Shown here one piece after another: positions 24,007 through 32,900 of a stretch of 64,000 nt of DNA. The notes beneath the pieces are model-generated. The model was not told where the DNA came from and searched no databases. It saw nothing but the letters and a program-made list of their open reading frames with translations. The DNA is from Verrucomicrobia bacterium SCGC AAA164-M04 (GTDB taxonomy: Bacteria > Verrucomicrobiota > Verrucomicrobiae > Verrucomicrobiales > Akkermansiaceae), in assembly GCA_000383735.1 (NCBI GenBank), contig KB912069.1, positions 100,051 through 164,050 of the forward strand, given 5' to 3'. The position numbers and the translations under genes were made by a program. How positions within the stretch are numbered: position 1 is the stretch's first letter; each line of letters opens with the position of its first letter.

Positions 24007-25383
24007 ATGAGACAAACCGTAATTTTGGCCCTAACAGCCACCATGCTATCCGCGGAAAACACCTTTCCGATGAAATTCTACAAGGCGCCGAAGCCCTTGG
24101 CCAAAAACGCGGTAGTGGAAAATTGGCCCCGTTTTTTTGGCCCACGAGATAACTGCACTACGAAAGAGGGGCCATTATTGGATAAATTTCCTGAAGGTGG
24201 GCTCACAAAGGTCTTTGAATTGGCCCGCGGTGAATCTTATAGCTCCCCAATCATCGTTGATGGACAACTTTTGCACTTCCACGCTATCGACTCAAAAGAA
24301 ACCCTCGACTGTCACCACGCCGAAACCGGGAAGCGCCTATGGACTTTCCACTATCCCATCGACTACCGGGATCGCTACGGGTTCTCAAATGGCCCGCGCT
24401 CCAGCCCGGTGGTCCATCAAGAACGAGTCTATTTAATCGGGGTCACCGCCCAGCTCCACTGCCTCGATCTAAAAACCGGCAAAGTTGTGTGGAAGCGGAA
24501 TCTTCAGGAAGAATTTAAGATTCCGCAGTATTTCTTCGGATACGGGCCAAACCCTATGGTTCATGGCACTAACCTTATTATAAACATTGGAGGAAAAGAG
24601 AATAAAACCAGTGGAACTTGCGTGGCAGCTCTAAATCTTGACGACGGAAAAACAGTCTGGACCCACGAGGACAGCTGGGGAGCATCGTATGCCTCCCCGA
24701 TTATTACAAAAATCCACAATCGGGATGTTGCCTTAGTCCTCGCTGCCGGAGAATCTAGGCCTGCCCACGGAGGACTCCTAGTATTAGATCCACAATCCGG
24801 GAAGCTTCTTTCGCGCTTCCCATGGCGCGCTGACATCTATGAATCAGTTCTTGCTTCAACCCCCCTGTCTATTTCTCACAATCAGATTTTCATCTCAGAT
24901 TGCTATGAGTTAGGGGGGGTTCTTCTTAATTTTTCCAAAGACTTTACGATCCAACCAGTCTGGAAGAAGCGCTTCTTTGGAATGCACATGATGACCCCTC
25001 AAAAAATCGGGAACTATCTCTATGGTTTTGCTGGAAGAAATATTCCTGATACTCAGCTAAAGTGCCTTGATTTGAAGAATGGAGAAATATTAATCGAAGA
25101 CGATGTAAGGTGGAAAGAGGGTCAGCGCGTTACGGGCTTATTCAGGGGATCCTTCCTTCAAAGTAAGGATCGCACTTTCTCTTTAGGCGAAGATGGGAGC
25201 TTTGTTGAACTCAAGATGACTCCGAAAAAAATTGAAATCGTCCAAAGAACCCGACTGTTTTTCGCAAAAGATTCGTGGACCCCCCCTGTTCTAAGCAATG
25301 GTCTTTTATATGCTGTTCAAAACCTAAAAGGATTTGATGGCACTCCATCGCGCCTGATTTGCTACGACTTTCGGGGAAAATAA
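24007..25383 (+). CDS. Secreted PQQ-like beta-propeller protein
   Basis: ATG 24007 gives the leader MRQTVILALTATMLSAENT with a short hydrophobic core. The 458-residue product has repeated PQQ/WD-like blades: HHAETGKRLWTFHY, LDLKTGKVVWKRN, LNLDDGKTVWTHED and LDPQSGKLLSRFPW. The leading NWPRFFGPRDNCTT segment is typical of planctomycete and verrucomicrobial 'PQQ-binding-like' proteins. It is likely periplasmic, either a scaffold or an enzyme of unknown substrate. It stands alone, divergent from the ThuA gene. Confidence 0.85.
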   Translation: MRQTVILALTATMLSAENTFPMKFYKAPKPLAKNAVVENWPRFFGPRDNCTTKEGPLLDKFPEGGLTKVFELARGESYSSPIIVDGQLLHFHAIDSKETLDCHHAETGKRLWTFHYPIDYRDRYGFSNGPRSSPVVHQERVYLIGVTAQLHCLDLKTGKVVWKRNLQEEFKIPQYFFGYGPNPMVHGTNLIINIGGKENKTSGTCVAALNLDDGKTVWTHEDSWGASYASPIITKIHNRDVALVLAAGESRPAHGGLLVLDPQSGKLLSRFPWRADIYESVLASTPLSISHNQIFISDCYELGGVLLNFSKDFTIQPVWKKRFFGMHMMTPQKIGNYLYGFAGRNIPDTQLKCLDLKNGEILIEDDVRWKEGQRVTGLFRGSFLQSKDRTFSLGEDGSFVELKMTPKKIEIVQRTRLFFAKDSWTPPVLSNGLLYAVQNLKGFDGTPSRLICYDFRGK

Positions 25384-25466
25384 GAGAATAACTCAACTAT
25401 AGTTTTCCTAACAAAAACTTTTTCATTTTAATTTGACACAATCTTCAGGTGGATCACGCTTAATAT

Positions 25467-25772
25467 ATGGCCAAGGCGAAAAAAACAGTGAAGCGCTACA
25501 GTGCATCCGAAAAAAAAGAGATCCTCGATTTTATCACAAAAAAAGGTCGGGGTGGACAAACTAAGGCAGTCGCCAAATTTGGAGTAACAGCTGCGACTAT
25601 CTCGTCATGGAGGCTCAAAGATGGGGGCTCGGGAGTAAAGACGGCGAAAGGAGCATCCAAGGAGCTGCGCGCAGTGGAAGAGCTTGCGAGCCTGATCAAG
25701 GAGATCTCAACGATCGAAGCTCGCCTTGAAAAGCTGAAAAAAGCCTACCAAAAGGCAAAAGCTAGACTCTAG
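25467..25772 (+). CDS. Small helix-turn-helix DNA-binding protein
   Basis: The 101-residue product starts with a lysine-rich tail (AKAKKTVKRYSASEKK), continues with a transposase-OrfA-like HTH (ILDFITKKGRGGQTKAVAKF then GVTAATISSWRLKD), and ends in a coiled-coil helix (IKEISTIEARLEKLKKAYQK). It could be a domesticated IS3-type OrfA or a chromosomal DNA-binding protein. No transposase partner or inverted repeats flank it. The gene is solitary. Confidence 0.75.
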   Translation: MAKAKKTVKRYSASEKKEILDFITKKGRGGQTKAVAKFGVTAATISSWRLKDGGSGVKTAKGASKELRAVEELASLIKEISTIEARLEKLKKAYQKAKARL

Positions 25773-25917
25773 CAATTACGTGAAAAATGGGGCCTCAGAA
25801 CCCTCTCTTAGTATTCGCTTGCGAAAGCTTTCCCCCGGTAGAATTATTCCATGGCTTTAGCGGGAGCTGTCGGCTCTCATCCGGCTTGAACAAGTGAATT
25901 AGACACGGCTTCAGAAA

Positions 25918-26910
25918 TTACCCCCCAAGGTAACTCATTTCGGCTTTCGGCCTTTCGACTTCTCCACGCTCCTCAGAGTAGCGATCCTTCCTGCTCCCCC
26001 ACAAACCACGTACGAACTCAGCGACATCTTCATCCGAAGTTGCTGAACGAAGGCGCCCCCTAAGATCTGCGCCCTGACTCGCAAACAGGCATGTGAATGC
26101 CTTCCCCTCCGCTGAAACCCGCAAACGCGAACAATCCCCACAAAACGGCTGACTTACCGAAGAAATCGTCCCAAACTCCCCCGCACCATCAAGAAAGCGC
26201 CATCGCCTTGCGACTTCACCAGGATAGGCGGCTGTAACCTCTTCCACCGGATATTGTTCACTTACAATTTCCAAAATTTCTTTGGCTGTGACTACCTCCC
26301 GTGTATCCCAACCATTCGTCTCCCCCACATCCATGAATTCGATGAATCGGAGAATTACACCAACGTCATGGCTCCAGCGGATCATTGGAACAATCTCCTG
26401 CTCATTGACTCCACGTTGAACCACCATGTTGACCTTCACTGGAAGACCGTATTCCTGGGCCGATTGAATGCCTAATAAGACTCGGTCAACTTTGGCCCCC
26501 ACACCATTCATTTTGGCAAAGGTCTCCTCATCCAGAGCATCAAGACTGACAGTCACTCGGTCTAGACCTGCTGCAACTAAGCTTTCAGCATGATGGTTTA
26601 GCAAAATACCATTCGTGGTCATGGCCAAATCATCAACCCCCGGGACCGCTGCGATCATCGCAACTAGATCCTCAACTCCGCGGCGTAAAAGGGGCTCTCC
26701 ACCTGTCAATCGAACCTTACTCACGCCTAATCCAACCCCAATCCTTACTGTTCTAACAAGTTCATCGAAGTCTAAAATCTCATTACGTGGCAGGAACTGA
26801 TAACCAGGCCCGAAGACTTCGATTGGCATACAATAACGACACCGAAAATTGCAACGGTCTGTCAAAGATAGCCTCAAGTCACGCAAGGGTCGCTGCAGTT
26901 GATCAAGCAC
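25918..26910 (-). CDS. moaA: GTP 3',8-cyclase, molybdenum cofactor synthesis
   Basis: The 330-residue radical SAM enzyme has the first iron-sulphur site Cys20-x3-Cys24-x2-Cys27 (DRCNFRCRYCMP), the GGEPLLR motif, and the second cluster near CGDCSRLRVSAEGKAFTCLF. It ends in the double-glycine tail required for activity (here YLGG). It converts GTP to the 8,3'-cyclo intermediate in Mo-cofactor synthesis. No other moa genes are adjacent. Confidence 0.97.
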   Translation of the reverse strand: MLDQLQRPLRDLRLSLTDRCNFRCRYCMPIEVFGPGYQFLPRNEILDFDELVRTVRIGVGLGVSKVRLTGGEPLLRRGVEDLVAMIAAVPGVDDLAMTTNGILLNHHAESLVAAGLDRVTVSLDALDEETFAKMNGVGAKVDRVLLGIQSAQEYGLPVKVNMVVQRGVNEQEIVPMIRWSHDVGVILRFIEFMDVGETNGWDTREVVTAKEILEIVSEQYPVEEVTAAYPGEVARRWRFLDGAGEFGTISSVSQPFCGDCSRLRVSAEGKAFTCLFASQGADLRGRLRSATSDEDVAEFVRGLWGSRKDRYSEERGEVERPKAEMSYLGG

Positions 26911-26958
26911 TTCGGGACTTTCTCCCCTCTTCCAAAAATTGCGAGTGCAATTCTTCTT

Positions 26959-28176
26959 TTAGGCGGACTCAGGCCGGCCCAAGCGTTCCTCCGCCCAGTC
27001 TTCGGGCTCCCTCGAAACACGCTTACAGATTCTCTCTAGGCACTGCTCCCAAACCTCTTCTCCTTTAAGAATACTAACTTCTATACGTAGGTAATAAATC
27101 GGAACATCGATTTTGTTTGGTATTGGAAATCGCACAGCGTCTTTTTCGGTTGTTACGATCATGTCCACTCCGCGGTTGATACATCGATCCATAAACGGCT
27201 CGATCTCTTTAGAAGTAAAAGCGTGATGGTCGGAAAAAGTCGTATGAAACATCACCTTCCCACCCAGCTCCTTGAGCAGACGATCGAAGCTTTCGGGCTG
27301 TGCGATACCTGAAATCGCGCCGATGTACTTTCCCTCCAGAGCATCCAATGAAAGCACCTCATCATTGAAAACCCCCTGAAGATGCTTGGGCCCGTGCGTA
27401 CATTGTAAAATCTCTGCCTCTTGATTGTATTTCCGAATCCGCTTGATCAACTCGTCCTGCGGATTTCCGTCACATTTCGTGATGAAAATATAATCCGCCC
27501 GGCAAAGATTGGGAGGAGGCTCCCGCATCGTTCCTCGGGGTAAGATGTAGCCATTTCCAAATGGAGCGTTTTGGTCCACGAGAACCACATCAAGTGAATG
27601 CTCGAGGTCAAGATATTGTAAACCATCATCAAGCAATAAGGTATCCGCTCCCAATTCCTTCACTGCAAACCGACCACCTCGCACCCGGTCCCGATCAACC
27701 ACTACAGAGACTCCAGAGAGGTTTTTCGCCAACATAAACGGTTCATCACCAGCATATTTCGCCCCAAGAAGAACTTCACGACCATCACTCACAATTTTAG
27801 GCGGACTAGTCACAATTTCCCCGGTGTCAGGATTAGTCCATCGCTGCCTTTCTTTGAGTTCGGAGCTCTTATATCCACGACTTAATATCGCAACTTTTCG
27901 TCCCCTAGCCATGAGCTCCCTTGCAAATCTTTCCACCACTGGAGTTTTTCCGGTTCCGCCCACCGTTATATTCCCGATACTCACCACCATCGTGCCGAGA
28001 TTCGATCGGCTTTTCCACCCGCTGCGAAAAAGGCGAAGTCGCAAATTGACCCCAAAACGATAAACCCAAGAAAGCCCGCGGAGAACAATCCGCATCACAG
28101 AGGGGCCAAGCCCTCGGGCCCGACCAAAAATGACATCAGTCGCCCACTTCTCGAGCTCATTATTGTCACCCGCCAT
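26959..28176 (-). CDS. lpxK: Tetraacyldisaccharide 4'-kinase
   Basis: The 405-residue product has the LpxK signature VGNITVGGTGKTPVVERF (here SIGNITVGGTGKTP) with its P-loop, and later LSRGYKS, LLDDGLQYLDLEHSLDVVLVD and HTTFSDHHAFTSKE. It phosphorylates the lipid A disaccharide at the 4' position at the inner membrane. It is longer than usual (about 330), the extra part being an N-terminal helical region (about 1-45) and a C-terminal tail. It shows that the organism makes lipid A. Confidence 0.95.
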   Translation of the reverse strand: MAGDNNELEKWATDVIFGRARGLGPSVMRIVLRGLSWVYRFGVNLRLRLFRSGWKSRSNLGTMVVSIGNITVGGTGKTPVVERFARELMARGRKVAILSRGYKSSELKERQRWTNPDTGEIVTSPPKIVSDGREVLLGAKYAGDEPFMLAKNLSGVSVVVDRDRVRGGRFAVKELGADTLLLDDGLQYLDLEHSLDVVLVDQNAPFGNGYILPRGTMREPPPNLCRADYIFITKCDGNPQDELIKRIRKYNQEAEILQCTHGPKHLQGVFNDEVLSLDALEGKYIGAISGIAQPESFDRLLKELGGKVMFHTTFSDHHAFTSKEIEPFMDRCINRGVDMIVTTEKDAVRFPIPNKIDVPIYYLRIEVSILKGEEVWEQCLERICKRVSREPEDWAEERLGRPESA

Positions 28177-28384
28177 CGGGGTAGTTTATAGTCTTAATTC
28201 TTCCGACTTGCCACCTTCTTTATGAATAAGAGCTATTCATCACGGCGCTTAATACCATTGAGAAAGAGGAACCTCATCAGCAATCAAATACTGAATGCTA
28301 AAAATAATGCATTTCTTCGTAGCATTACCTAAAAAATAAGGCATCCTTGAATAATAGATTCCTAACCCACGTTAAACGAACCAA

Positions 28385-28930
28385 ATGAAAAACTACCAAA
28401 CACTTGTGGTCGCGCTTACTGCCGGAACCCTTACTCTCATCTCCTGCTCGCCCATCCAACAACCATATGACCTCGGTGGAGCCGCGGCAGGTGCAGCATT
28501 ATCAAACGGCACGGCTGGTAATAGGAATGATATTGCTCGATCAGCAGCTCCCAGTGGGGCCGCTGGGACTGGCTTCGCGATCTATCGGGAGCGCCAAAAT
28601 CAAAATAATGAGACCTATCCCAACGGAAGTTACACTGTTGCCCCCCCCACAACGGCTCCAGCTCCCATAACAGCTCCAGCTCCCATAACAGCTCCAGCTC
28701 CCACAACAGCTCCAGCTCCCGTAACAGCTCCAGCTCCCATAACAGCTCCAGCTCCCACAACAGCTCCAGCTCCCGTAAATAGAAATTACCCTACTGCCCA
28801 GCCGACCGGAACTCCGGGTGTCGTTATCAGCCCTCACAAGCCTTATAACAAGATCCGCACCACTGGCTTAAAACCTGGACAGCTTGCAACTGATCCCACT
28901 ACTAAGAAAATCTTCGTTGTTCCCAATTAA
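28385..28930 (+). CDS. Lipoprotein with glycine-rich segment and Ala-Pro-Thr repeats
   Basis: The 181-residue protein starts with a lipoprotein signal (GTLTLISCSPIQQ). A Gly/Ala-rich segment (about 30-65: LGGAAAGAALS, AAPSGAAGTGFAIYRER) resembles glycine-zipper proteins. Then come seven to eight copies of TAPAP(I/T/V) at about 93-132, and a conserved tail GTPGVVISPHKPYNKIRTTG with DPTTKKIFVVPN. The tail is likely a folded C-terminal motif; the repeats form a flexible spacer. It is likely outer-membrane-attached. A terminator follows. Confidence 0.75.
   Translation: MKNYQTLVVALTAGTLTLISCSPIQQPYDLGGAAAGAALSNGTAGNRNDIARSAAPSGAAGTGFAIYRERQNQNNETYPNGSYTVAPPTTAPAPITAPAPITAPAPTTAPAPVTAPAPITAPAPTTAPAPVNRNYPTAQPTGTPGVVISPHKPYNKIRTTGLKPGQLATDPTTKKIFVVPN
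28654..28778. repeat. 18-bp-type tandem repeat coding for TAPAP
   Basis: The unit (a)CAGCTCCAGCTCCC(A/G)TAA or ACAACAGCTCCAGCTCCC is repeated about seven times inside the lipoprotein gene, with very little variation. The period is 18 bases, keeping the frame. Confidence 0.85.
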
Positions 28931-28956
28931 TAGGAGAGATCCTAATTATAAACAAG

Positions 28957-28990
28957 GAGCTGCTTCGGAAAAATCTGAAGCAGTTTTTTT
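28957..28990 (+). terminator. Rho-independent terminator after the Ala-Pro lipoprotein
   Basis: CTGCTTC pairs with GAAGCAG around a 10-base loop and a run of seven T's follows. Confidence 0.8.
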
Positions 28991-29008
28991 ATCGGTGTTC
29001 CTCGATCT

Positions 29009-30364
29009 CTAGATTTTTTTCAGCACACCAGTCGAATCTCCGAAGCTCTTGGCGTTGGAACCAAATTCGTTAAGCATCCGAACGTAGAGGTTAGACAAAG
29101 GAACTTCCTCACCAAGATCAACATGGCGGCCAGTCTCAAAAGCACCCCCTCCATTACCAGCCAAGATGACCGGAAGGTCGCTATGGCTATGGCGGTCGCC
29201 ATCGGCAATTCCACTCCCGTAAACAATCATTGAATTATGGAGCAATGACTTCCCATCGACATCTTCAGTCCCCTTCATTTTTTCCATAAAGTAGGCTAAT
29301 TGTTCAATGTAGTATTGATCGATCTTTTGAATTTTGTCCAAATTTTCCTTACGGCGCTTATGGTGGGAAATATGGTGATGCCCTTCAGATACTCCGATCT
29401 CTTTAAACGAACGGTTACTGCCATCGTGAGCTAAGAGAAAGGTCGAAATACGGGTGCTATCAGTCTGGAAGGCTAGGACCATCATGTCCATAAGAAGGCG
29501 CATATGATCCTTATAATTTTCCGGCTGACCTTCGGGCGCGCTCACGCCTGGGTCGAGTGATCTACCCAATGATTCAGTCTTTTGAATCTGGCGCTCAATT
29601 TCTCGCACTCCTGTGAGGTATTCCTCAAGCTTGTGCTGATCATTCCGGCCTAGTTGTTTGTGCATTGCTTTAGCATCATCCGAGATGAAATCTAGAATGG
29701 ACTTCTGGGTCGCGCGGCGTTGAACGAGCCCCCTTGTTCGCTCTTCTGCCGAACCTGCTCCAAAAAGGCGTTCAAAAACGAGACGTGGATTAGCCTCTGG
29801 CGTGTTAGGCTGATTTTCCGATCTCCACGAAAGGTTGAATTGATATGCACAAGAGTATCCTGAGTCACACCGTCCAGACTTCCTTACCCCATCACAGGTT
29901 AGCTCAAGCGAAGGCAAACGAGTCTTGTCACGGACGAGCTGCGCCGCAATCTGATCGACTGAAGTGCCCACCTTGATATCAGAACCTGATGTCTTCTTGG
30001 CACGCTGGCCGGTGAGAAAAGTAGCACCACCCCGAGCATGATCTCCCCCGCCATCCTTTCCAGGGGTGGCGTTTTCATGCGATAATCCAGAGTAGATTTG
30101 CATATCCCCTTTCAGCCCCTCAAGCGCCTTCATACTCTTGCCTAGCTGGTAGTTACTCCCCTTTCCCGTCGGCTTCCAATGCTCAAGGTTCACTCCATTC
30201 GGAATATAAAGATAGGCCATACGCAGCGGACTGCCATTCGAAGTCGAAGCAATCCCCTTTGTGCTAGCTGCCATAAGAGGAGTCATCGACTCCAAAGCAG
30301 GCAGCCCAACTGCTGCTCCGAGTCCCCGGAGAAATCTCCGGCGATCTAATTTCGTCCGATTCAT
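29009..30364 (-). CDS. DUF1552 Tat-exported protein
   Basis: The 451-residue product starts with a Tat-type signal (LDRRRFLRGLGAAVGLPALES, read in two parts here: RRRFLRG and GLPALE). DUF1552 markers follow: RMAYLYIPNGVN, HWKPTG, SGLSHENATPG, DHARGGATFLTG, SVDQIAAQ and YGSGIADGDRHSHSDLPVILAG. The His/Asp set looks like a metal-dependent hydrolase or sulphatase-like core. DUF1552 genes usually sit beside a DUF1592/1588/1595 cytochrome-like gene; here none is adjacent. This family is a good lineage marker for Verrucomicrobiota and Planctomycetota. Confidence 0.9.
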   Translation of the reverse strand: MNRTKLDRRRFLRGLGAAVGLPALESMTPLMAASTKGIASTSNGSPLRMAYLYIPNGVNLEHWKPTGKGSNYQLGKSMKALEGLKGDMQIYSGLSHENATPGKDGGGDHARGGATFLTGQRAKKTSGSDIKVGTSVDQIAAQLVRDKTRLPSLELTCDGVRKSGRCDSGYSCAYQFNLSWRSENQPNTPEANPRLVFERLFGAGSAEERTRGLVQRRATQKSILDFISDDAKAMHKQLGRNDQHKLEEYLTGVREIERQIQKTESLGRSLDPGVSAPEGQPENYKDHMRLLMDMMVLAFQTDSTRISTFLLAHDGSNRSFKEIGVSEGHHHISHHKRRKENLDKIQKIDQYYIEQLAYFMEKMKGTEDVDGKSLLHNSMIVYGSGIADGDRHSHSDLPVILAGNGGGAFETGRHVDLGEEVPLSNLYVRMLNEFGSNAKSFGDSTGVLKKI

Positions 30365-30675
30365 TTGGCTACAATACCTTTTCTGGTCAATTTATCTCGC
30401 AGAATTTTCTCAAAATCCCCCGACCCCCCAATTCTAAGGGCATCAGTTCCTCAAAAAACCTAAATTCATATCCGAATAACGGTTACTGATCGCCAAGCGC
30501 CCATAGCAATAAAACCGTCTCATAGCAGATCCAGCAAGAGCTCATAAACTTTTGACGGCTTCTATCCATAGTATGGCAAAAAGCCCCCCACTTTGAAGCG
30601 CTGGCAGGCCCATCAGCACCTCCGCTTTTGATTGATTATGGTTTTACTAATGCCGTTTCTACCTAGACTCCGGCC
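30365..30675. other. Divergent intergenic region
   Basis: The 311 bases lie between the divergent DUF1552 and apt genes and should hold both promoters. I see no clear -35/-10 pair and no structured RNA. Confidence 0.5.
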
Positions 30676-31200
30676 ATGCCCACCGCAGCTGACCTTGATG
30701 CCGCCATTCGCGATGTTCCCGACTTTCCAAAACCTGGGATTCTCTTCAAAGATATCACTCCGATTCTAGGGGATCCGGAACTCTTCAGAGCTTCGCTTGA
30801 ACTGTTGGCGGAAACCGCCGGAGACACCAAAATCGATAAAGTTGTCGGGATTGACGCTCGAGGATTTATTTTTGCAGCTGGAGTCGCTCATATTTTAGGA
30901 GCCGGATTTGTTCCCGTTCGCAAAAAAGGTAAACTTCCGTGGACGACCCATCAAATGGCCTACAGTCTAGAATACGGGGAGGATATCGTCGAAATTCATG
31001 CCGACGCTGTCAAACCAGGCGAAAAAATCCTTTTGATCGATGACCTTCTCGCAACCGGCGGTACAGCCGCGGCCGCAATCAAACTTCTCAAAGCACTTGA
31101 TGCCGAAATCGTCGGGATATCATTCCTGATTGAACTGGCCACGTTGAATGGCCGTGACGTTCTCGGGCATTCAAATATTCAATCACTCCTTTGCTACTAA
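30676..31200 (+). CDS. apt: Adenine phosphoribosyltransferase
   Basis: The 174-residue enzyme has the PRPP-binding motif ILLIDDLLATGGTAAA (about residues 117-132), IRDVPDFPKPGILFKDITP near the N-terminus, and VGIDARGFIF. It salvages adenine to AMP. The length is normal. The pgi start follows three bases after its stop, so the two are likely cotranscribed, although the pairing has no known metabolic logic. Confidence 0.96.
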   Translation: MPTAADLDAAIRDVPDFPKPGILFKDITPILGDPELFRASLELLAETAGDTKIDKVVGIDARGFIFAAGVAHILGAGFVPVRKKGKLPWTTHQMAYSLEYGEDIVEIHADAVKPGEKILLIDDLLATGGTAAAAIKLLKALDAEIVGISFLIELATLNGRDVLGHSNIQSLLCY

Positions 31201-31203
31201 CTC

Positions 31204-32754
31204 ATGACCTTTAAAAAATACGCCGACACTCTTTTGCGCTACCCAGATCTAGGGTTCAACCTTGATCTCTCCCGAATGAATATCCCGGAGAGTTTCGAAA
31301 GTAAAATGCAGTCCCAAATCGAGAAGGCGTTCGCGGATCTCAAAGCTATTGAGGCAGGTGAAATTGCGAACGCAGATGAAGGTCGTATGGTCGGGCACTA
31401 TTGGCTTAGGAACCCTGACCTCGCCCCGAACGATGAAATTCGCAGCCAGATCACTGAGCCAATCAAGGCCATCAAGGAATTTGCCTCGATGATTCCGACC
31501 GGGGAAATCGCACCTCCTTCCGGCGGAGTCTTCAAGAACATCCTCATTATCGGAATTGGAGGCTCGGCCCTCGGCCCGCAGCTCATCAACGATGCCCTCG
31601 GTCAGCTTGACGAAATCCGACCCTTCTTTTTCGACAACACCGATCCCGATGGAATGGACCGCGACCTCAAGGAAATTGGCCGCGACTTGAACAAGACCCT
31701 GGCAATTGTGATTTCAAAATCCGGCGGCACGCCCGAAACCCGCAACGGAATGCTTGAAGCGAAGCACGCTTACGAGGAGGCCGGGCTCGATTTTTCCAAG
31801 CATACTATCGCGGTCACTGGCGAAGGATCCAAGTTGGATCAATTCGCACGCGAGGAAGGATTCATCACCACCTTCCCCATGGAAGACTGGGTCGGCGGCC
31901 GGACTTCGGTTCTTTCGACGGTGGGCTTAGTCCCAATGGCGATTCAAGATATTGACTTCGAGGAAATGCTCGCCGGAGCAAAGGAGATGGACAAATTAAC
32001 CCGCTCGACCGACGTGAAAAGTAATGCCGCGATGCGACTAGCCCTGGCTTGGCATCACGAAGGAAACGGAAAGGGCGAACGGGACATGGTCGTGCTTCCC
32101 TACAAGGATTCACTTGTTCTTTTCTCCAAGTATCTCCAGCAGTTGATTATGGAATCCCTTGGCAAAGCGGACGATCTTGCGGGGAACTCCGTAAACCAAG
32201 GAATTGCGGTTTACGGTAATAAGGGGTCGACCGATCAGCACGCTTACGTGCAGCAGCTTCGCGACGGACTTCACAACTTTTTTGCAACCTTCATCGAGGT
32301 GCGTAAGGGGCGCTCGGGTCCTTCCATTACGATCGAAGGCGAGAACACCTCGGCTGATTACCTACAGGGTTTCCTCAGGGGCACCCGCCGCGCCCTATAC
32401 GAAAACGGGCGCCACTCGGTGCTAATTTCAATCGAAGAAGTCACACCGCGAACCCTTGGGCACCTCATCGCCCTCTTTGAGCGGACCGTAACCTTTTATG
32501 CCTCTCTGGTAAACATCAACGCTTACCACCAACCGGGTGTCGAAGCCGGTAAAGCCGCGGCAACCGAGTTCCTCGACATGCTCAATGAAGTCCGTGGGCA
32601 CCTGACTGCCGACCGAAAAAGCGCAGAAGATGTCGCCACCGCAATCAGCTGCGATCCAGAAGAGGTTTTCCACGCCTTGGTTCATCTTTCATCTAATGGA
32701 GAAGCAACTCATTCGCGGGGAGAAAACCCCATAGACGACCGATTTTTTCTCTAG
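31204..32754 (+). CDS. pgi: Glucose-6-phosphate isomerase
   Basis: The 516-residue enzyme has the sugar-phosphate isomerase motifs IIGIGGSALGPQLI, IVISKSGGTPETRNG, and QLIMESLGKADD, and the C-terminal VNINAYHQPGVEAGK with the catalytic Lys region. It interconverts glucose-6-phosphate and fructose-6-phosphate in glycolysis. It resembles the shorter bacterial type. It starts right after apt. Confidence 0.95.
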   Translation: MTFKKYADTLLRYPDLGFNLDLSRMNIPESFESKMQSQIEKAFADLKAIEAGEIANADEGRMVGHYWLRNPDLAPNDEIRSQITEPIKAIKEFASMIPTGEIAPPSGGVFKNILIIGIGGSALGPQLINDALGQLDEIRPFFFDNTDPDGMDRDLKEIGRDLNKTLAIVISKSGGTPETRNGMLEAKHAYEEAGLDFSKHTIAVTGEGSKLDQFAREEGFITTFPMEDWVGGRTSVLSTVGLVPMAIQDIDFEEMLAGAKEMDKLTRSTDVKSNAAMRLALAWHHEGNGKGERDMVVLPYKDSLVLFSKYLQQLIMESLGKADDLAGNSVNQGIAVYGNKGSTDQHAYVQQLRDGLHNFFATFIEVRKGRSGPSITIEGENTSADYLQGFLRGTRRALYENGRHSVLISIEEVTPRTLGHLIALFERTVTFYASLVNINAYHQPGVEAGKAAATEFLDMLNEVRGHLTADRKSAEDVATAISCDPEEVFHALVHLSSNGEATHSRGENPIDDRFFL

Positions 32755-32900
32755 GCCGTAAAAAGATCATGCTTCTCGCATTTTCCCAAGCGATCAAGTC
32801 AACTCGCGACCATCCTTCTTTGGGATAAATTTCTGTCCAAAACTCCATTCTAGTTAATTGGAGGTTTTCGAGATCTCTCATCCTGTCCATAGTCTCTCCC

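Noticed and set aside
25430..25470. Promoter TTGACA and TAATAT before the HTH gene
   Set aside because: The two boxes are about 22 bases apart and the second touches the start codon, which is too far from the usual 17-base spacing to accept.
28437..28837. Minus-strand frames opposite the Ala-Pro lipoprotein
   Set aside because: Their WELELL or CYGSWS repeats are complement artefacts of the TAPAP repeat.
32755..32900. A manganese (yybP-type) riboswitch before the Nramp-like gene
   Set aside because: I could not find the conserved loop pairs of that riboswitch in the 146 bases. The transporter also lacks metal-site residues.
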